Shown: positions 1-9,055, numbered from the stretch's first letter. The stretch is 55,476 nt of DNA from Larkinella punicea (GCF_003334855.1 NZ_QOWE01000037.1:1-55476); one strand, 5' to 3'. The notes: generated from the sequence alone by a model not told the origin. A program made the numbers and translations.

Positions 1-364
1 ACATAGGTAACGGTGTCAGGCACCTAAGGCACTGCTGTTTTTATCCATCCCCTACCGCTCAGCCGAGTGACTACCAAAGATAATTCGGTTAATGGTAATC
101 AGATAGGGTAGTGAGCAAAGGTATGAAAGGCACGCGGGCTTTCTTGATGGCACACTGTGGCTACAAACATCCGTCCGCTACGCGGCCAACCACCCCTCAT
201 TTGCGTTAGCATCGGCAAGCGTTTGCAAAAATCGTGACCAAAAAAGGGAAGGAAAAACGGTTTACCAATCATTTTAAATCCTTCGTACAGTACTGATTCG
301 ATATTAAAATTCATGTAATAACGAATATTGAATAACGAACACCGAATAACGAAGTGAAAACCGC
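1..364. other. Intergenic stretch at left edge, no gene seen
   Basis: No convincing coding region lies here; the open frames are short and without recognisable motifs. Two minus-strand matches to the Bacteroidota -7 element are visible as CAAAGATA (75-82) and CAAAGGTA (116-123) on the plus strand. They could drive a gene starting to the left of the window, but no good -33 partner is seen. The right end holds the word repeat at 317-353. Confidence 0.5.
317..353. repeat. Three copies of AATAACGAA at exact 14-nt spacing
   Basis: AATAACGAA occurs at 317-325, 331-339 and 345-353, just beyond the stop codon of the PepSY gene (which is transcribed towards it). It looks like one arm of the word-repeat elements found after several other genes in this window. 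A clear inverted partner is lacking; only ATTCGATATT near 297-306 is a weak match. Confidence 0.6.
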
Positions 365-1957
365 CTAAATAATCGCGGTTTCTTTTACGGCTTTTCCTTC
401 CAGTACGGTTTGGCGGTTTTTCAGCATGGAACCATAAATCGCCAGCGTACCGATTCCGGTCAATAGCCAGAAAAAATCCGTCGCCAGAACATACCGGCTG
501 GTCGCCGGATTCCACAACCAGTCACCCGTTTGAATACCGTTGACGACCGGAACCAGCACCGACAGCAAGCCGCCCAGCAACAGAAAGAGACGGGTTTGCC
601 GGGCTTCGGTTTTCAGGAATAATCCAATGACGGTAAACCCCAGCCACGACAGAAAGAAAACCGTATTGACCTGAAAGGCATGCGCTGAAACCTCCGCCGG
701 AATCGCTAATTCGGCAATGAACAAAACCGGCACTGCCGGAAACAAACCGAAGCAAATAGCCAGATACATCATCGTTACCCGGTGATGAAACCGTTTCTGC
801 GCTTCCGTGTAACCTTTTTTATTCCGGGCCTCCTTCCACAACAAAACGCCACTGATGATCACGAAACAGGTGAAAAGCGTCAGCACAAAGTAAATTCCTT
901 TTAGCAAAAGCCCGCCAAACTGGGCAAAATGCAGGCGGGCAATGCCGTCGACCACCGACTCAACGTACTTCTTCCGACCGGGAATCACCTCAACGGCTTT
1001 TTTACCATCTTTCATGAAAATTGATACAATGCCGTCACCCGTAAATGATTTCTTATCGACAATCCGGGCGGACAGCAACGCATCTTCGCGTGTCAGATTC
1101 TCCACCGTAAAATAATGAACTTCATACCCCGGATAATCTGTTTTGATGCGATTTAAAACAGATTCTATGGATGCATTTCCGGTAGTAATGGCAGCATTCT
1201 CATTCAGTTTAACGGCTTCATTGGGTCGGATCAGCGCAAAAATTTTCTGCTGATCACCGCCATACAACACCATCACGGCGGGCAGCAGAATCAGCAGCGT
1301 GAGCAGATAAAACGCGCCGGTAACGGCGTACATCATCTGAAACGGCAAGCCGATCAAACCAAAAACGGTGTGGGCGTTGGTCCAGAGTTGTTTCCGGGTG
1401 CCTTTCAGCGAAAACCCGTAGAACTTGGTCAGCATATTCCGCCAGTGAACCAGCACACCGGTCACGACGGCAAACAAAAAAAACAAGGACACGAACCCTG
1501 CAATCCACCGGCCGGCATACGGCAACTGATCCAGAAAATGCAACCGAAAAAGGGTTTCGCCCACCGTAGACTCATGCCATTCGTGATCTGCAACGGTTTT
1601 GGTGAGGGGATTATACCGAAATCCTTCGTATTCCGGTTTTCCGTTGGGTTTGGCCACCATCCCATACACACTGATCAGCGGGTTTTCTTCGGTGGGCGGA
1701 ACAATCCGCATTTCCTTGTCGACCAGAAAAGTCGGGTCGAAGATTTTTATTTTCCGGATTATCTCCTGATAATCAATGTGATCAACAACCCCGATACGGG
1801 AAGATGGGTTTTCCCACTGGTAGAATTCTTCCCGGAAAAGGGTGAAAGCCCCCGCAAAGAAGATAATGTACAACGCCACGCTGATCACGATGCCCGATAC
1901 CGTGTGGGTATGGAACATGATGTGGTAAGCCCGGTTTCCTAAGCCTTTGAGTTTCAT
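365..1957 (-). CDS. PepSY-associated TM protein (XusC/FpvG-like)
   Basis: A 530-residue inner-membrane protein of the PepSY_TM family, whose members act in ferric-siderophore or heme iron release and reduction at the inner membrane. About eight hydrophobic segments are visible. Conserved histidines occur at helix ends: HTHTVSG near residue 16, LHFLDQLP, NAHTVFG, LHFAQFG and HHRVTMM; in this family such histidines are thought to bind heme or metal. A periplasmic PepSY-like stretch lies around residues 265-330. It is the last gene of a minus-strand operon, 3 bp after the 93-aa gene, and diverges from a TonB receptor plus DUF4374 lipoprotein. That gene set matches Bacteroides xusABC, so a xenosiderophore or other iron-chelate role is inferred. 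Start ATG at 1957, stop TAG. Confidence 0.85.
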   Translation of the reverse strand: MKLKGLGNRAYHIMFHTHTVSGIVISVALYIIFFAGAFTLFREEFYQWENPSSRIGVVDHIDYQEIIRKIKIFDPTFLVDKEMRIVPPTEENPLISVYGMVAKPNGKPEYEGFRYNPLTKTVADHEWHESTVGETLFRLHFLDQLPYAGRWIAGFVSLFFLFAVVTGVLVHWRNMLTKFYGFSLKGTRKQLWTNAHTVFGLIGLPFQMMYAVTGAFYLLTLLILLPAVMVLYGGDQQKIFALIRPNEAVKLNENAAITTGNASIESVLNRIKTDYPGYEVHYFTVENLTREDALLSARIVDKKSFTGDGIVSIFMKDGKKAVEVIPGRKKYVESVVDGIARLHFAQFGGLLLKGIYFVLTLFTCFVIISGVLLWKEARNKKGYTEAQKRFHHRVTMMYLAICFGLFPAVPVLFIAELAIPAEVSAHAFQVNTVFFLSWLGFTVIGLFLKTEARQTRLFLLLGGLLSVLVPVVNGIQTGDWLWNPATSRYVLATDFFWLLTGIGTLAIYGSMLKNRQTVLEGKAVKETAII

Positions 1958-1960
1958 GGT

Positions 1961-2242
1961 TTATCGGGCGAAATAGATGATTCCAGAAAATACGACGCTG
2001 CTCAATAGATAAATCCCCCAGATTTTCCAGCCGTTGCGGGCCAGAAACGCCAGAATCATCAGCGCAACCCAGCACAGAAAAAACGTGAAGGTAGCCGACA
2101 GCAGAATTTGCTCGCGGAAGGGTGTGATGACTGCCAGCAACAGATGCAGACAGGTGGTCAGAACAAACCCGCCCAGAATCCCGGCGGAGATTTTCAGCGC
2201 CCGCTGGCCGGACGTGGTGAGATATTCTTTTTTAGCCGGCAT
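1961..2242 (-). CDS. Small three-helix membrane protein of iron locus
   Basis: A 93-residue protein with about three hydrophobic segments (roughly residues 17-38, 45-66 and 72-90) and a basic N-terminus. I cannot name its family with certainty. It resembles the small DUF3649/DUF3325-type membrane proteins that accompany PepSY_TM proteins in proteobacterial iron loci. Its ATG (2240-2242) overlaps the TGA of the upstream 100-aa gene as ATGA, and its stop lies 3 bp before the PepSY start, so the three genes are very probably translationally coupled. An accessory subunit of the PepSY reductase/importer is inferred. Confidence 0.75.
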   Translation of the reverse strand: MPAKKEYLTTSGQRALKISAGILGGFVLTTCLHLLLAVITPFREQILLSATFTFFLCWVALMILAFLARNGWKIWGIYLLSSVVFSGIIYFAR

Positions 2243-2544
2243 CAGGATACAAGGTCAATCAGTGCCAAACCGTGGGTCAGAATCACCAGGCCGTAGAAAT
2301 ACCACTTCCCCAAAATGGCGGCAAACTGGATCAGCATCAGTGCGACCGTCACGGCACACAAGGCCAGAAGCACACCACTGGCCCAGCCTTCGCTGCTCAC
2401 GCAGAGCGCGGTGCCGGTGGCAAACAAAGTGAGTCCCAGCCAGGACGACCAGGAGGCCGGGAACTTGTAAATCCCGGCGGGGAAATATTTCGACTTGCAA
2501 TAGTACAAATATGCCCCAAAGACGAAGAGGTAGAAGATTGCCAT
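2242..2544 (-). CDS. Small four-helix membrane protein of iron locus
   Basis: A 100-residue, almost wholly hydrophobic protein with probably four membrane segments. It is the first gene of the operon that continues with the 93-aa membrane protein (ATGA overlap) and the PepSY_TM protein. The pattern resembles DUF3325 proteins, which occur next to PepSY_TM genes in siderophore loci; this is a judgement by eye. The start at 2544 lies 81 bp from the divergent TonB-receptor start, so the AT-rich spacer must hold the control region for both directions. Confidence 0.72.
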   Translation of the reverse strand: MAIFYLFVFGAYLYYCKSKYFPAGIYKFPASWSSWLGLTLFATGTALCVSSEGWASGVLLALCAVTVALMLIQFAAILGKWYFYGLVILTHGLALIDLVS

Positions 2545-2625
2545 TTAACTTTTTTTGGCAAGATTATATTTATTTAGATTAAATACAAATAGATTTGCTG
2601 CCGAAATAAAGAACACTCATAACCA
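2545..2625. promoter_or_regulatory. Divergent control region of the iron-type locus
   Basis: An 81-bp AT-rich spacer between divergent starts. TAGATTTG at 2590-2597 matches the Bacteroidota -7 consensus for the plus-strand receptor gene. A TTGG at 2555-2558 is too far upstream (32 bp) to be a normal -33 partner. The run of A/T words between 2562 and 2590 is a plausible place for an iron regulator, but no clear Fur-type palindrome can be claimed. Confidence 0.5.
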
Positions 2626-4953
2626 ATGAATTTGAGAACATTTATATTCTTAACCATTCTCTCCGCTGTAGCAAATTTCGCACTGGCGCAGCAATATGAT
2701 TTGCGAGGGACAGTACACGACGAGGCAGGCAGTCCTTTACCCTCCGTAACGGTTTACCTGAAAAATACTAAATACACGACACTGAGTAACGGAGCAGGAA
2801 CGTTTCAAATCAACAACGTTACCGGTGGAAAATATACACTGATTCTAAGCTACGTAGGCTTTGGCACCGTCGAGAAAACGATTGATTTACGGACGGATAC
2901 GACGCTGGGAACCATTGTGTTGACCAGCACCGCGAAGGAACTGGCGGAGGTGTCGGTGAAGGCCGAAAAGCAGACCAAAGTTCAGGAAACCAAGCCCATT
3001 ACCATCAGCAGCATCCAGATCAAAGACGTGGTCGCGCAGAATGTTCTGCTCACCGACGTGGTCGATCGCCTGTCGGGCGTCCGCATCCGGCGGTCGAGTT
3101 CGCTGGGCGACGGTTCGGATATTTCCATCAACGGGATTCGTGGAACCGCCATTCGCGTGTATATCGACGGTTTGCCGATGGAATTCATGTATCCCCGCTT
3201 CGACATTTCGACGCTGCCCATCGGCCAGGTCAAACGGGTCGATGTGTATAAAGGCGTGCTGCCCGTCGATGTGGGGACGGATGCGATGGGCGGGGGAATC
3301 AATCTGATTACGGAGCAAAAAATGCACAATTCGCTGCGGGCGTCGTACAACGTCGGCTCGTTCAACACCCACCTCGCCGATTTCTCCCTGAGTCTGGCCA
3401 ATTCCAAAAACTACTTCGTCACGGTTTCGGGTGCCTATAATTATTCCGATAACGACTACAGGATGAATGCACTGGTTTTTGAGAAAAACAAGGTGGAGCA
3501 GGTCCGGCGGTTTCACGACCAATACCGGATGGCTTTTGGCGGAATTACCGTTGGGACGCACAGCAAACCGTGGGCGGATGAGTTGAAAGTATCACTGAAT
3601 TTGTCGGGTGGTTACAAACAGCTCATGAACGGTGCCCGCGTTACCAACACGGCTTTTGGCGAAGCGGTTTATCACGCCAACAACCTGTCGGCGATCCTGA
3701 ACTATACCAAATCCTTTCTGAACGAAAAAGTCCAGTTCAGTACCATCGGCAACTACAGCCGCGAACACATCAACTACGTCGATACGACCCGAAACGTTTA
3801 TAGCTGGAGCGGGGCGATTGTGGGTCGGAGGAGTTCGCCGGGAGAATACACCAACACCCATTCCGACACCTATACGGACAGTTGGGTAAACCGCAGTACG
3901 CTGACGATGGCGCTGGCTCCTAACCACAAATTGCTGTTGTCCAATCTTTACGCCAGACAAACGATTCTGGGTAAAAATTACCTCCTGGACCCGGCGCGGG
4001 ATTACCTGCGAATTCCGCAGGACTTGACCAAAAACATTGCGGGTTTGCAGTATGAGGCTTTTTTCTTCAACAGGCTCACGTTCACCGCAGCCGCCAAACG
4101 ATTTGATTACAACCTGAACGGCGCGGAAAATCTCACACTCCAATTGATCCGGAAAAAGAATGGATTCTGGGGCTGGAACACCGGCCTGAAATACGACCTG
4201 AGTCCGGGACTTTTTGCACGGGCGTCGTTCGAAAAAGGGTATCTGATCCCGCAGTTTTACCAGTTTGTGGGCAACGGTGCCGACGTGCTGCGCAACACCG
4301 ATCTGCGGCCCGAAAGCAGCGACAACCTGAATCTGGGCATTACGGTGGATCGTCCGGTTTCTCCGACGTTCCGGATTGCGAGCGCGGTAAATGGTTTTTA
4401 TCGCAAACAGCACGATGTTATTTTTCTGGGAAACACGATTTTCACCCGCTACGAAAATGCCGATGAAGTCCGCACGCTGGGCGTTGAAGGCGACGTGTTG
4501 CTGAGTTACAAAACCGCCTTTTCGCTCAAAACCAACGTGACGTTTATGCGGAAAACCTTCGCCAAAATCGAAGCACCGGAAAATCAGTTTCTGGTCGGAG
4601 CGGCTTTTCCCAACAACCCCAATTTTTTCGCCAATACTGAGTTTTCGTGGCAGAAAGGCAAGTTGCTCAGCGAAAACGACCACTTCCGGGTCTACGTTTT
4701 TTACAATCACATCGCCACGTTCAACTACATCCAGGTGGGCAAAGACAACAGCCCGAGCAAAACGCCAACGGCCTATGTACCCACCCAAAACCGGGTCGAT
4801 GCCGGCCTCTCCTACAAGCTCAACAAGCCGGGCCTGACGACCTCGGTCAACGTCCTGAATATTTTCAATGCCGAGTTATTCGACAATTTTTTGGTACCCC
4901 GGGCAGGTACGAGCTTCAATGTCAAGATCATTTATGAAATCGCTAATTTTTAA
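2626..4953 (+). CDS. TonB-dependent outer-membrane receptor (XusA-like)
   Basis: A 775-residue outer-membrane receptor. The signal peptide ends in ANFALA followed by Q22. A carboxypeptidase-regulatory-like domain spans about residues 23-105 (YDLRGTVHDEAGSPLPSVTV onwards). A plug domain follows (about 120-220, with GIRGTAIRVYIDGLPMEF), then a beta-barrel ending in an aromatic C-terminus (KIIYEIANF). The length is that of siderophore/vitamin receptors and well below SusC size (about 1000), which argues against glycan import. It is followed after 6 bp by a DUF4374 lipoprotein and diverges from a PepSY_TM operon; together these mimic XusA-XusB-XusC of Bacteroides. The substrate is probably a ferric chelate, by inference. 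Confidence 0.88.
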   Translation: MNLRTFIFLTILSAVANFALAQQYDLRGTVHDEAGSPLPSVTVYLKNTKYTTLSNGAGTFQINNVTGGKYTLILSYVGFGTVEKTIDLRTDTTLGTIVLTSTAKELAEVSVKAEKQTKVQETKPITISSIQIKDVVAQNVLLTDVVDRLSGVRIRRSSSLGDGSDISINGIRGTAIRVYIDGLPMEFMYPRFDISTLPIGQVKRVDVYKGVLPVDVGTDAMGGGINLITEQKMHNSLRASYNVGSFNTHLADFSLSLANSKNYFVTVSGAYNYSDNDYRMNALVFEKNKVEQVRRFHDQYRMAFGGITVGTHSKPWADELKVSLNLSGGYKQLMNGARVTNTAFGEAVYHANNLSAILNYTKSFLNEKVQFSTIGNYSREHINYVDTTRNVYSWSGAIVGRRSSPGEYTNTHSDTYTDSWVNRSTLTMALAPNHKLLLSNLYARQTILGKNYLLDPARDYLRIPQDLTKNIAGLQYEAFFFNRLTFTAAAKRFDYNLNGAENLTLQLIRKKNGFWGWNTGLKYDLSPGLFARASFEKGYLIPQFYQFVGNGADVLRNTDLRPESSDNLNLGITVDRPVSPTFRIASAVNGFYRKQHDVIFLGNTIFTRYENADEVRTLGVEGDVLLSYKTAFSLKTNVTFMRKTFAKIEAPENQFLVGAAFPNNPNFFANTEFSWQKGKLLSENDHFRVYVFYNHIATFNYIQVGKDNSPSKTPTAYVPTQNRVDAGLSYKLNKPGLTTSVNVLNIFNAELFDNFLVPRAGTSFNVKIIYEIANF

Positions 4954-4959
4954 ATAACC

Positions 4960-6270
4960 ATGAAGAAAACCGGTTTACTCCTTTCTATTTTCATCGCAGG
5001 TACCCTCTTTTCGTGTAAAACCAGTGACCCCGACACGCCCGCTGCCGAATCCAAATACCAGGAGGAAGGCTACGTGCTGGCGTCCATTTCGCAGACCTCG
5101 GCCAGCAATACGTTTTACGCCGGGTATTTTCCAACGCTGCCCTCCGGCAATGTGGACCTGACCGCCAAATCGAGCTATTCCAGTTTTTACCCGAGCGCAA
5201 CCTGGAAAAACTACCTGTTTGGCCAACCGCTCGTTTCCGACAAGAAGTTGTCAAAAATGGCCGTTGTAAAAGCAACCGGGGCCATTGAGGAAGTGGCTAG
5301 TATTCCGCTGGTCGACTACATATCCAGGGTGCTGATTATCAACGATCAACTGGGGATTTATTCGACGGGGGGCAACCGGGCCCTGTTTATGTTCAATCCG
5401 ACCACGATGGAAAACCTGGGTCAGATCGATATGTCATCGGCCCAGAATTTTCCCGATCATGAAACCAACATCTATCCGCATCTGACGTACCGGGCCAGCG
5501 ACAACCGACTCTTTGCGTCTTTATATACCAATAGCTCGAAAACCGGCCAGTTTTATGATGCGCAGAATGTGTATGTGGAGGTGATTAACATGACCACCAA
5601 AAAGTGGGAAAAAACGGCCGTATTCGAGCAGGCTACCTACGCAGTTTCGCGCGGAGCCGAAAACAGCCTGGTCGATGAGAACGGTAATATCTACGTCATT
5701 ACGCAGGGGCAGTATGGTCTCGACGGGCAGCTCGGTCCCAATGCCGCCAAACGGTCGCGCCCCCAGATCTTGAAAATACCGGCGGGCAGCACGGATTTCG
5801 ACAAAACGTACAGCTTCAATCCGGTTAGTGCGGTGGGCCTGCCCAATCTGATGTTTCAACTGGTGTTGGGCGGGGTCTATGACGCGAATGGGATTGCCTA
5901 TGCCTGTATTTCCGGGCAACAGGACCCGCCAAGGCTCCTGGAGTTGATCGCCAAACTGGCTACGAACACGATTACGGCCACGGAGTATCAGGAACTTTCC
6001 AACCTGGCATTCTACGGAGCCAACCAGCGCTGGGCCAGGCTGGATCTGAACGCCAAAACCGCCACGATCATTCAGGATATTCCGCTGACGGCCGGCTACG
6101 GATACCCAATTACGTACAAATACGATGGCAAAATTTACATGCCGGTCTACAATGCCGAGCAGAAGCTGAACGGTATTTACAGCTACGATCCCTTAACGAG
6201 CAAGGCGACCCAAATCAATTCATTAACTGCCGGTGGATTGATCACGCACTTTTATAAACTAACCAAATAA
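4960..6270 (+). CDS. DUF4374-type lipoprotein (XusB-like)
   Basis: A 436-residue lipoprotein with an SPII signal peptide (lipobox TLFSC, Cys19). The remaining sequence is rich in beta strands with recurring hydrophobic-aromatic patterns, as in a beta-propeller. It includes YPHLTYRASDNRLFASLYTN, GYGYPITYKYDGKIYMPVYN and a C-terminal LITHFYKLTK. This fits the DUF4374 family, of which XusB of Bacteroides, a surface lipoprotein that captures ferric xenosiderophores beside its TonB receptor, is to my knowledge a member. It starts 6 bp after the receptor and is surely co-transcribed with it. A surface capture role is inferred. The operon is closed by an inverted repeat at 6278-6318. Confidence 0.78.
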   Translation: MKKTGLLLSIFIAGTLFSCKTSDPDTPAAESKYQEEGYVLASISQTSASNTFYAGYFPTLPSGNVDLTAKSSYSSFYPSATWKNYLFGQPLVSDKKLSKMAVVKATGAIEEVASIPLVDYISRVLIINDQLGIYSTGGNRALFMFNPTTMENLGQIDMSSAQNFPDHETNIYPHLTYRASDNRLFASLYTNSSKTGQFYDAQNVYVEVINMTTKKWEKTAVFEQATYAVSRGAENSLVDENGNIYVITQGQYGLDGQLGPNAAKRSRPQILKIPAGSTDFDKTYSFNPVSAVGLPNLMFQLVLGGVYDANGIAYACISGQQDPPRLLELIAKLATNTITATEYQELSNLAFYGANQRWARLDLNAKTATIIQDIPLTAGYGYPITYKYDGKIYMPVYNAEQKLNGIYSYDPLTSKATQINSLTAGGLITHFYKLTK

Positions 6271-6277
6271 CCCTTTG

Positions 6278-6318
6278 AACAGGCCGTATTCTGGCACTCG
6301 CCGGCAATACGACCTGTT
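6278..6318. terminator. Bidirectional terminator between convergent genes
   Basis: Arms AACAGGCCGTATT (6278-6290) and AATACGACCTGTT (6306-6318) pair over 13 positions with one mismatch around a 15-nt loop, followed by GTTTT. It sits between the convergent DUF4374 and aldo/keto reductase genes. Confidence 0.75.
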
Positions 6319-6324
6319 GTTTTA

Positions 6325-7350
6325 TCAAACCGGCAGCGGATTCAGATCCGGGTTTTTGCGCTGGTGCCAATACGGATAAATCGGCTCCTTGTCACTGGAA
6401 GCGTCGAGCCTGGCCACCTGTTCTTTCGACAGATTCCAGCCAATGGCGCCCAGGTTCTGGGTCAGTTGCTCTTCGGTTCGCGCGCCGATCACGATGCTCG
6501 AAACCGTTGGGCGTTGCAGCAACCAGTTCAGGGCCACCTGGGCGACGGTTTTGCCGGTTTCGGCGGCCAGTTCGTCCAGCGTATCGACAATCGTAAACCA
6601 GTAGTCTTCCGGAATCACCGGGCCTTCGCCCCCTCCCTGCGCAATCCGGCTGTCGGCAGGCGCGGGCTGACTCCGGCGGTATTTGCCACCCAATCGTCCG
6701 GCCGCCAGCGGACTCCACACCACCGTTCCGACCTTCTGATCCAGCGCCAGCGGCATCAATTCCCATTCAAATTCGCGGCTCAGCAGCGAATAATACGCCT
6801 GGTGCGTCACGTATTTCGACCAGCCGTAGCGTTCAGAAACCGACAGCGATTTCATCAGGTGCCAGCCGGAGAAGTTGGAACAGCCGATGTAGCGCACTTT
6901 TCCGCTCTGTACCAGATTGTTCAACGCACTCAGGGTTTCTTCCACCGGCGTGTTGCCATCAAAACCGTGCATGTAATAGATGTCGATGTAGTCGGTTTTT
7001 AACCGGCGCAGGCTGTCTTCGCAGGATTTGACCAGGTGAAACCGTGACGAACCAAAATCATTCGGCCCATCGCTCATTTTGAAGGTCGCTTTGGTCGAAA
7101 TCAGGGCTTTATCCCGCAAACCGGTCAGGGCTTTGCCGAGAATTTCTTCGGACATTCCCTTTGAATACACGTCGGCGGTATCGAACAGCGTCAGACCGGC
7201 ATCCAGACAACGATTGACCATCCGGGTCGCTTCGTCGACCTGTGTGCTGCCCCAGGCTTTAAAAAATTCGGTGCCGCCCCCAAACGTGCCCGTTCCAAAA
7301 CTCAACACCGGAACCTTTAGCCCCGACGCGCCTAATTGTCTGTATTCCAT
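6325..7350 (-). CDS. Aldo/keto reductase
   Basis: A 341-residue NADPH-dependent oxidoreductase of the aldo/keto reductase superfamily, cytosolic. The catalytic tetrad is readable: Asp57 and Tyr62 in FDTADVYSKG, Lys87 in ISTKATF, and His128 in YYMHGFD. The cofactor end follows (IGCSNFSGWHL, then WSPLAAGRLGGKYRR and VIGARTEEQLTQNLGA). The pattern resembles the YajO/AKR11-13 type of sugar or general stress reductases, which does not fix a substrate. It is a single-gene unit on the minus strand. Its upstream side carries a REP-like hairpin (7376-7475) and a possible minus-strand -7 element (CAAATATA on the plus strand, 7507-7514). Confidence 0.93.
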   Translation of the reverse strand: MEYRQLGASGLKVPVLSFGTGTFGGGTEFFKAWGSTQVDEATRMVNRCLDAGLTLFDTADVYSKGMSEEILGKALTGLRDKALISTKATFKMSDGPNDFGSSRFHLVKSCEDSLRRLKTDYIDIYYMHGFDGNTPVEETLSALNNLVQSGKVRYIGCSNFSGWHLMKSLSVSERYGWSKYVTHQAYYSLLSREFEWELMPLALDQKVGTVVWSPLAAGRLGGKYRRSQPAPADSRIAQGGGEGPVIPEDYWFTIVDTLDELAAETGKTVAQVALNWLLQRPTVSSIVIGARTEEQLTQNLGAIGWNLSKEQVARLDASSDKEPIYPYWHQRKNPDLNPLPV

Positions 7351-7375
7351 AGCAATGAAGAGTTTAAAAATAGAG

Positions 7376-7475
7376 GTTATTTCGCGGAGCTACGCAGAGA
7401 AAAAGGAGTTAAGCGGAGTATATGAAGAATCTCTGCGTACCTCCCTGTTTCCTCTGCGTAGCTCTGCGAAATAAC
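7376..7475. repeat. REP-like hairpin, TTTCGCGGAG...ACGCAGAG family
   Basis: Arms 7376-7399 and 7452-7475 are inverted copies matching at 23 of 24 positions (GTTATTTCGCGGAGC... outward). The inner part also repeats the GGAG...GCGGAG word in both orientations. A related element lies at 13921-14004. It is located in the spacer between the divergent aldo/keto reductase and histidine kinase genes, without any ORF. Confidence 0.85.
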
Positions 7476-7555
7476 GATTCCCATTCCGTCAATTTAATAA
7501 CCGGGACAAATATATCACGATTTGCATCACCCGGTTTCCTGCCCACAACGGCTGT

Positions 7556-7575
7556 CTTACAAATAGAATTGTAAG
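7556..7575. promoter_or_regulatory. Candidate operator CTTACAA-N6-TTGTAAG
   Basis: A perfect 7-bp inverted repeat with a 6-bp spacer lies 64 bp before the ATG of the histidine kinase gene. The size fits a dimeric regulator site. No regulator can be assigned, and a chance palindrome is possible. Confidence 0.35.
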
Positions 7576-7639
7576 TCTACCCCGGAACGCTTAATTTGAG
7601 GAGCCAAACCACCCTTTGCCCCACTGCTGCCCGATCTCT

Positions 7640-8992
7640 ATGGAAATAGCTTCTTTTCTGATTGTCTTTTTTATGGTGCGGTACATCCGGACCTCACTCC
7701 AGACAGCCGTGCGGTTTCCGGAATGGGAAAGAATCCTGGTTATCGTCCAATACGCGGCATCCGGTTTATTGGCCGCCGATGTCTTTCTCGATTCCAGCAT
7801 TACCAAATGGCTTTGGCACCTGCTGTTGCTGGGAATGGTCGGAGCGGCTTATCTCCTGAAAGATTTCCGGCCGGTTCGCAACGTCTGGCTGGCGGTTGGC
7901 CCCTACATCCTGGTTTCGCTGTTCAAAGACATCGCAAAGTTGATCGATTCGGATTTTTATGAATCCATCAGTACGGTTGTCGAGATCGCCGAAATCTTTA
8001 CGCTGGTGTGGCTGATTGCGACCTGGGTCAGTACGCAACGGCAGCAGAAAGCCCTCGAAAAAGAACGCCTGAAACGACTCCAGGAAGAAGAACAAAGTCG
8101 GATTATTGCCGGTCAGAACGTGATGCTCGAACAGCTTGTGGCGGAACGGACGGCCGAATTGACCCGCCAGAAAGAAGAACTCGAACAAACGCTAACCGAA
8201 CTGAAAGCTACACAAGATCAACTGATTCAGCGCGAAAAAATGGCCTCGCTGGGGGAGTTGACCGCTGGCATCGCCCACGAAATCCAGAATCCGCTCAACT
8301 TCGTCAACAATTTTTCGGAAGTGTCGGTGGAGTTGATCGAAGAGTTGAAAGAAGAACGCAGACGGGAAGACCGGGACATCGAACTGGAAGAAGAACTGCT
8401 GACCGACCTTACGCAAAACCTGCAAAAAATTACGCACCACGGCAAACGCGCCGACTCGATTGTGAAGGGCATGCTGCAACATTCGCGCACCAGCACGCCC
8501 CAGCGGGAACCCACCGACCTCAACAACCTGGCCGATGAATACCTGCGGCTGGCGTATCACGGTTTGCGGGCCAGCGACAAATCTTTCAATGCCACGCTCA
8601 TCATGGACTTTGACGAGCACCTGGGCAAGGTTTCCGTGGTGCCGCAGGACATGGGCCGGGTGCTGCTCAATCTGTTTACGAATGCCTTTTATGCCACGGA
8701 ACAAAAACGAAAAACCGGTCTGGCAGGCTATCAACCCACGGTGCAGGTCAGCACGAAACGCCTGTCCGATGAGCAGATCGAAATCCGGGTGCGCGACAAT
8801 GGCTGCGGGATTCCGAAAACCGTTCTGACCAAAATTTACCAGCCGTTTTTTACGACCAAACCGACCGGCCAGGGAACCGGTCTGGGCCTGTCGCTGAGCT
8901 ACGACATCGTTACCAAGGGCCATGGCGGAGAACTGACCGTCGAAACCGAAGAAGGTGAGTTTACGGAGTTCATCATTCAGTTACCGACATAA
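7640..8992 (+). CDS. Membrane-bound sensor histidine kinase
   Basis: A 450-residue histidine kinase. About four hydrophobic segments fill residues 1-120 with no obvious ligand domain. A charged coiled coil follows (about 130-200, rich in E/K/Q), then an HisKA dimerisation domain with the H-box SLGELTAGIAHEIQNPLNF (His213), and an HATPase_c domain with N-box NLFTNAFYA, G1 DNGCGIP and G2 GQGTGLGLSLSYDIV. The region between His213 and the ATPase carries a long acidic helix stretch (EELKEERRREDRDIELEEE). It is the first gene of a signalling operon followed by a CheY-like receiver and a receiver-cyclase. I prefer the ATG at 7640; a TTG at 7616 would add eight residues. No clear ribosome-binding site exists for either. 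Confidence 0.9.
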   Translation: MEIASFLIVFFMVRYIRTSLQTAVRFPEWERILVIVQYAASGLLAADVFLDSSITKWLWHLLLLGMVGAAYLLKDFRPVRNVWLAVGPYILVSLFKDIAKLIDSDFYESISTVVEIAEIFTLVWLIATWVSTQRQQKALEKERLKRLQEEEQSRIIAGQNVMLEQLVAERTAELTRQKEELEQTLTELKATQDQLIQREKMASLGELTAGIAHEIQNPLNFVNNFSEVSVELIEELKEERRREDRDIELEEELLTDLTQNLQKITHHGKRADSIVKGMLQHSRTSTPQREPTDLNNLADEYLRLAYHGLRASDKSFNATLIMDFDEHLGKVSVVPQDMGRVLLNLFTNAFYATEQKRKTGLAGYQPTVQVSTKRLSDEQIEIRVRDNGCGIPKTVLTKIYQPFFTTKPTGQGTGLGLSLSYDIVTKGHGGELTVETEEGEFTEFIIQLPT

Positions 8993-9006
8993 AGGCCGAG
9001 TTTGCG

Positions 9007-9014
9007 TACCTTTG
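9007..9014 (+). promoter_or_regulatory. -7 element TACCTTTG before receiver gene
   Basis: A perfect match to TAnnTTTG in the 63-bp gap between the kinase and the first receiver gene, 42 bp before its ATG. It suggests that the receiver and cyclase genes may also be transcribed separately from the kinase. No good -33 partner is seen. Confidence 0.5.
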
Positions 9015-9055
9015 AGAAAGAACCCTTTTTATTTTTTTTACTAAATAAGCCTGAG

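Noticed and set aside
3592-4788. A 398-residue open frame antisense to the TonB receptor
   Set aside because: The sense strand encodes an intact, well-recognised receptor; the antisense frame has no recognisable motif.
9002-9055. Start of the first receiver at TTG 9002
   Set aside because: The extra 18 residues are unlike receiver domains and the DNA there carries the -7 element TACCTTTG.
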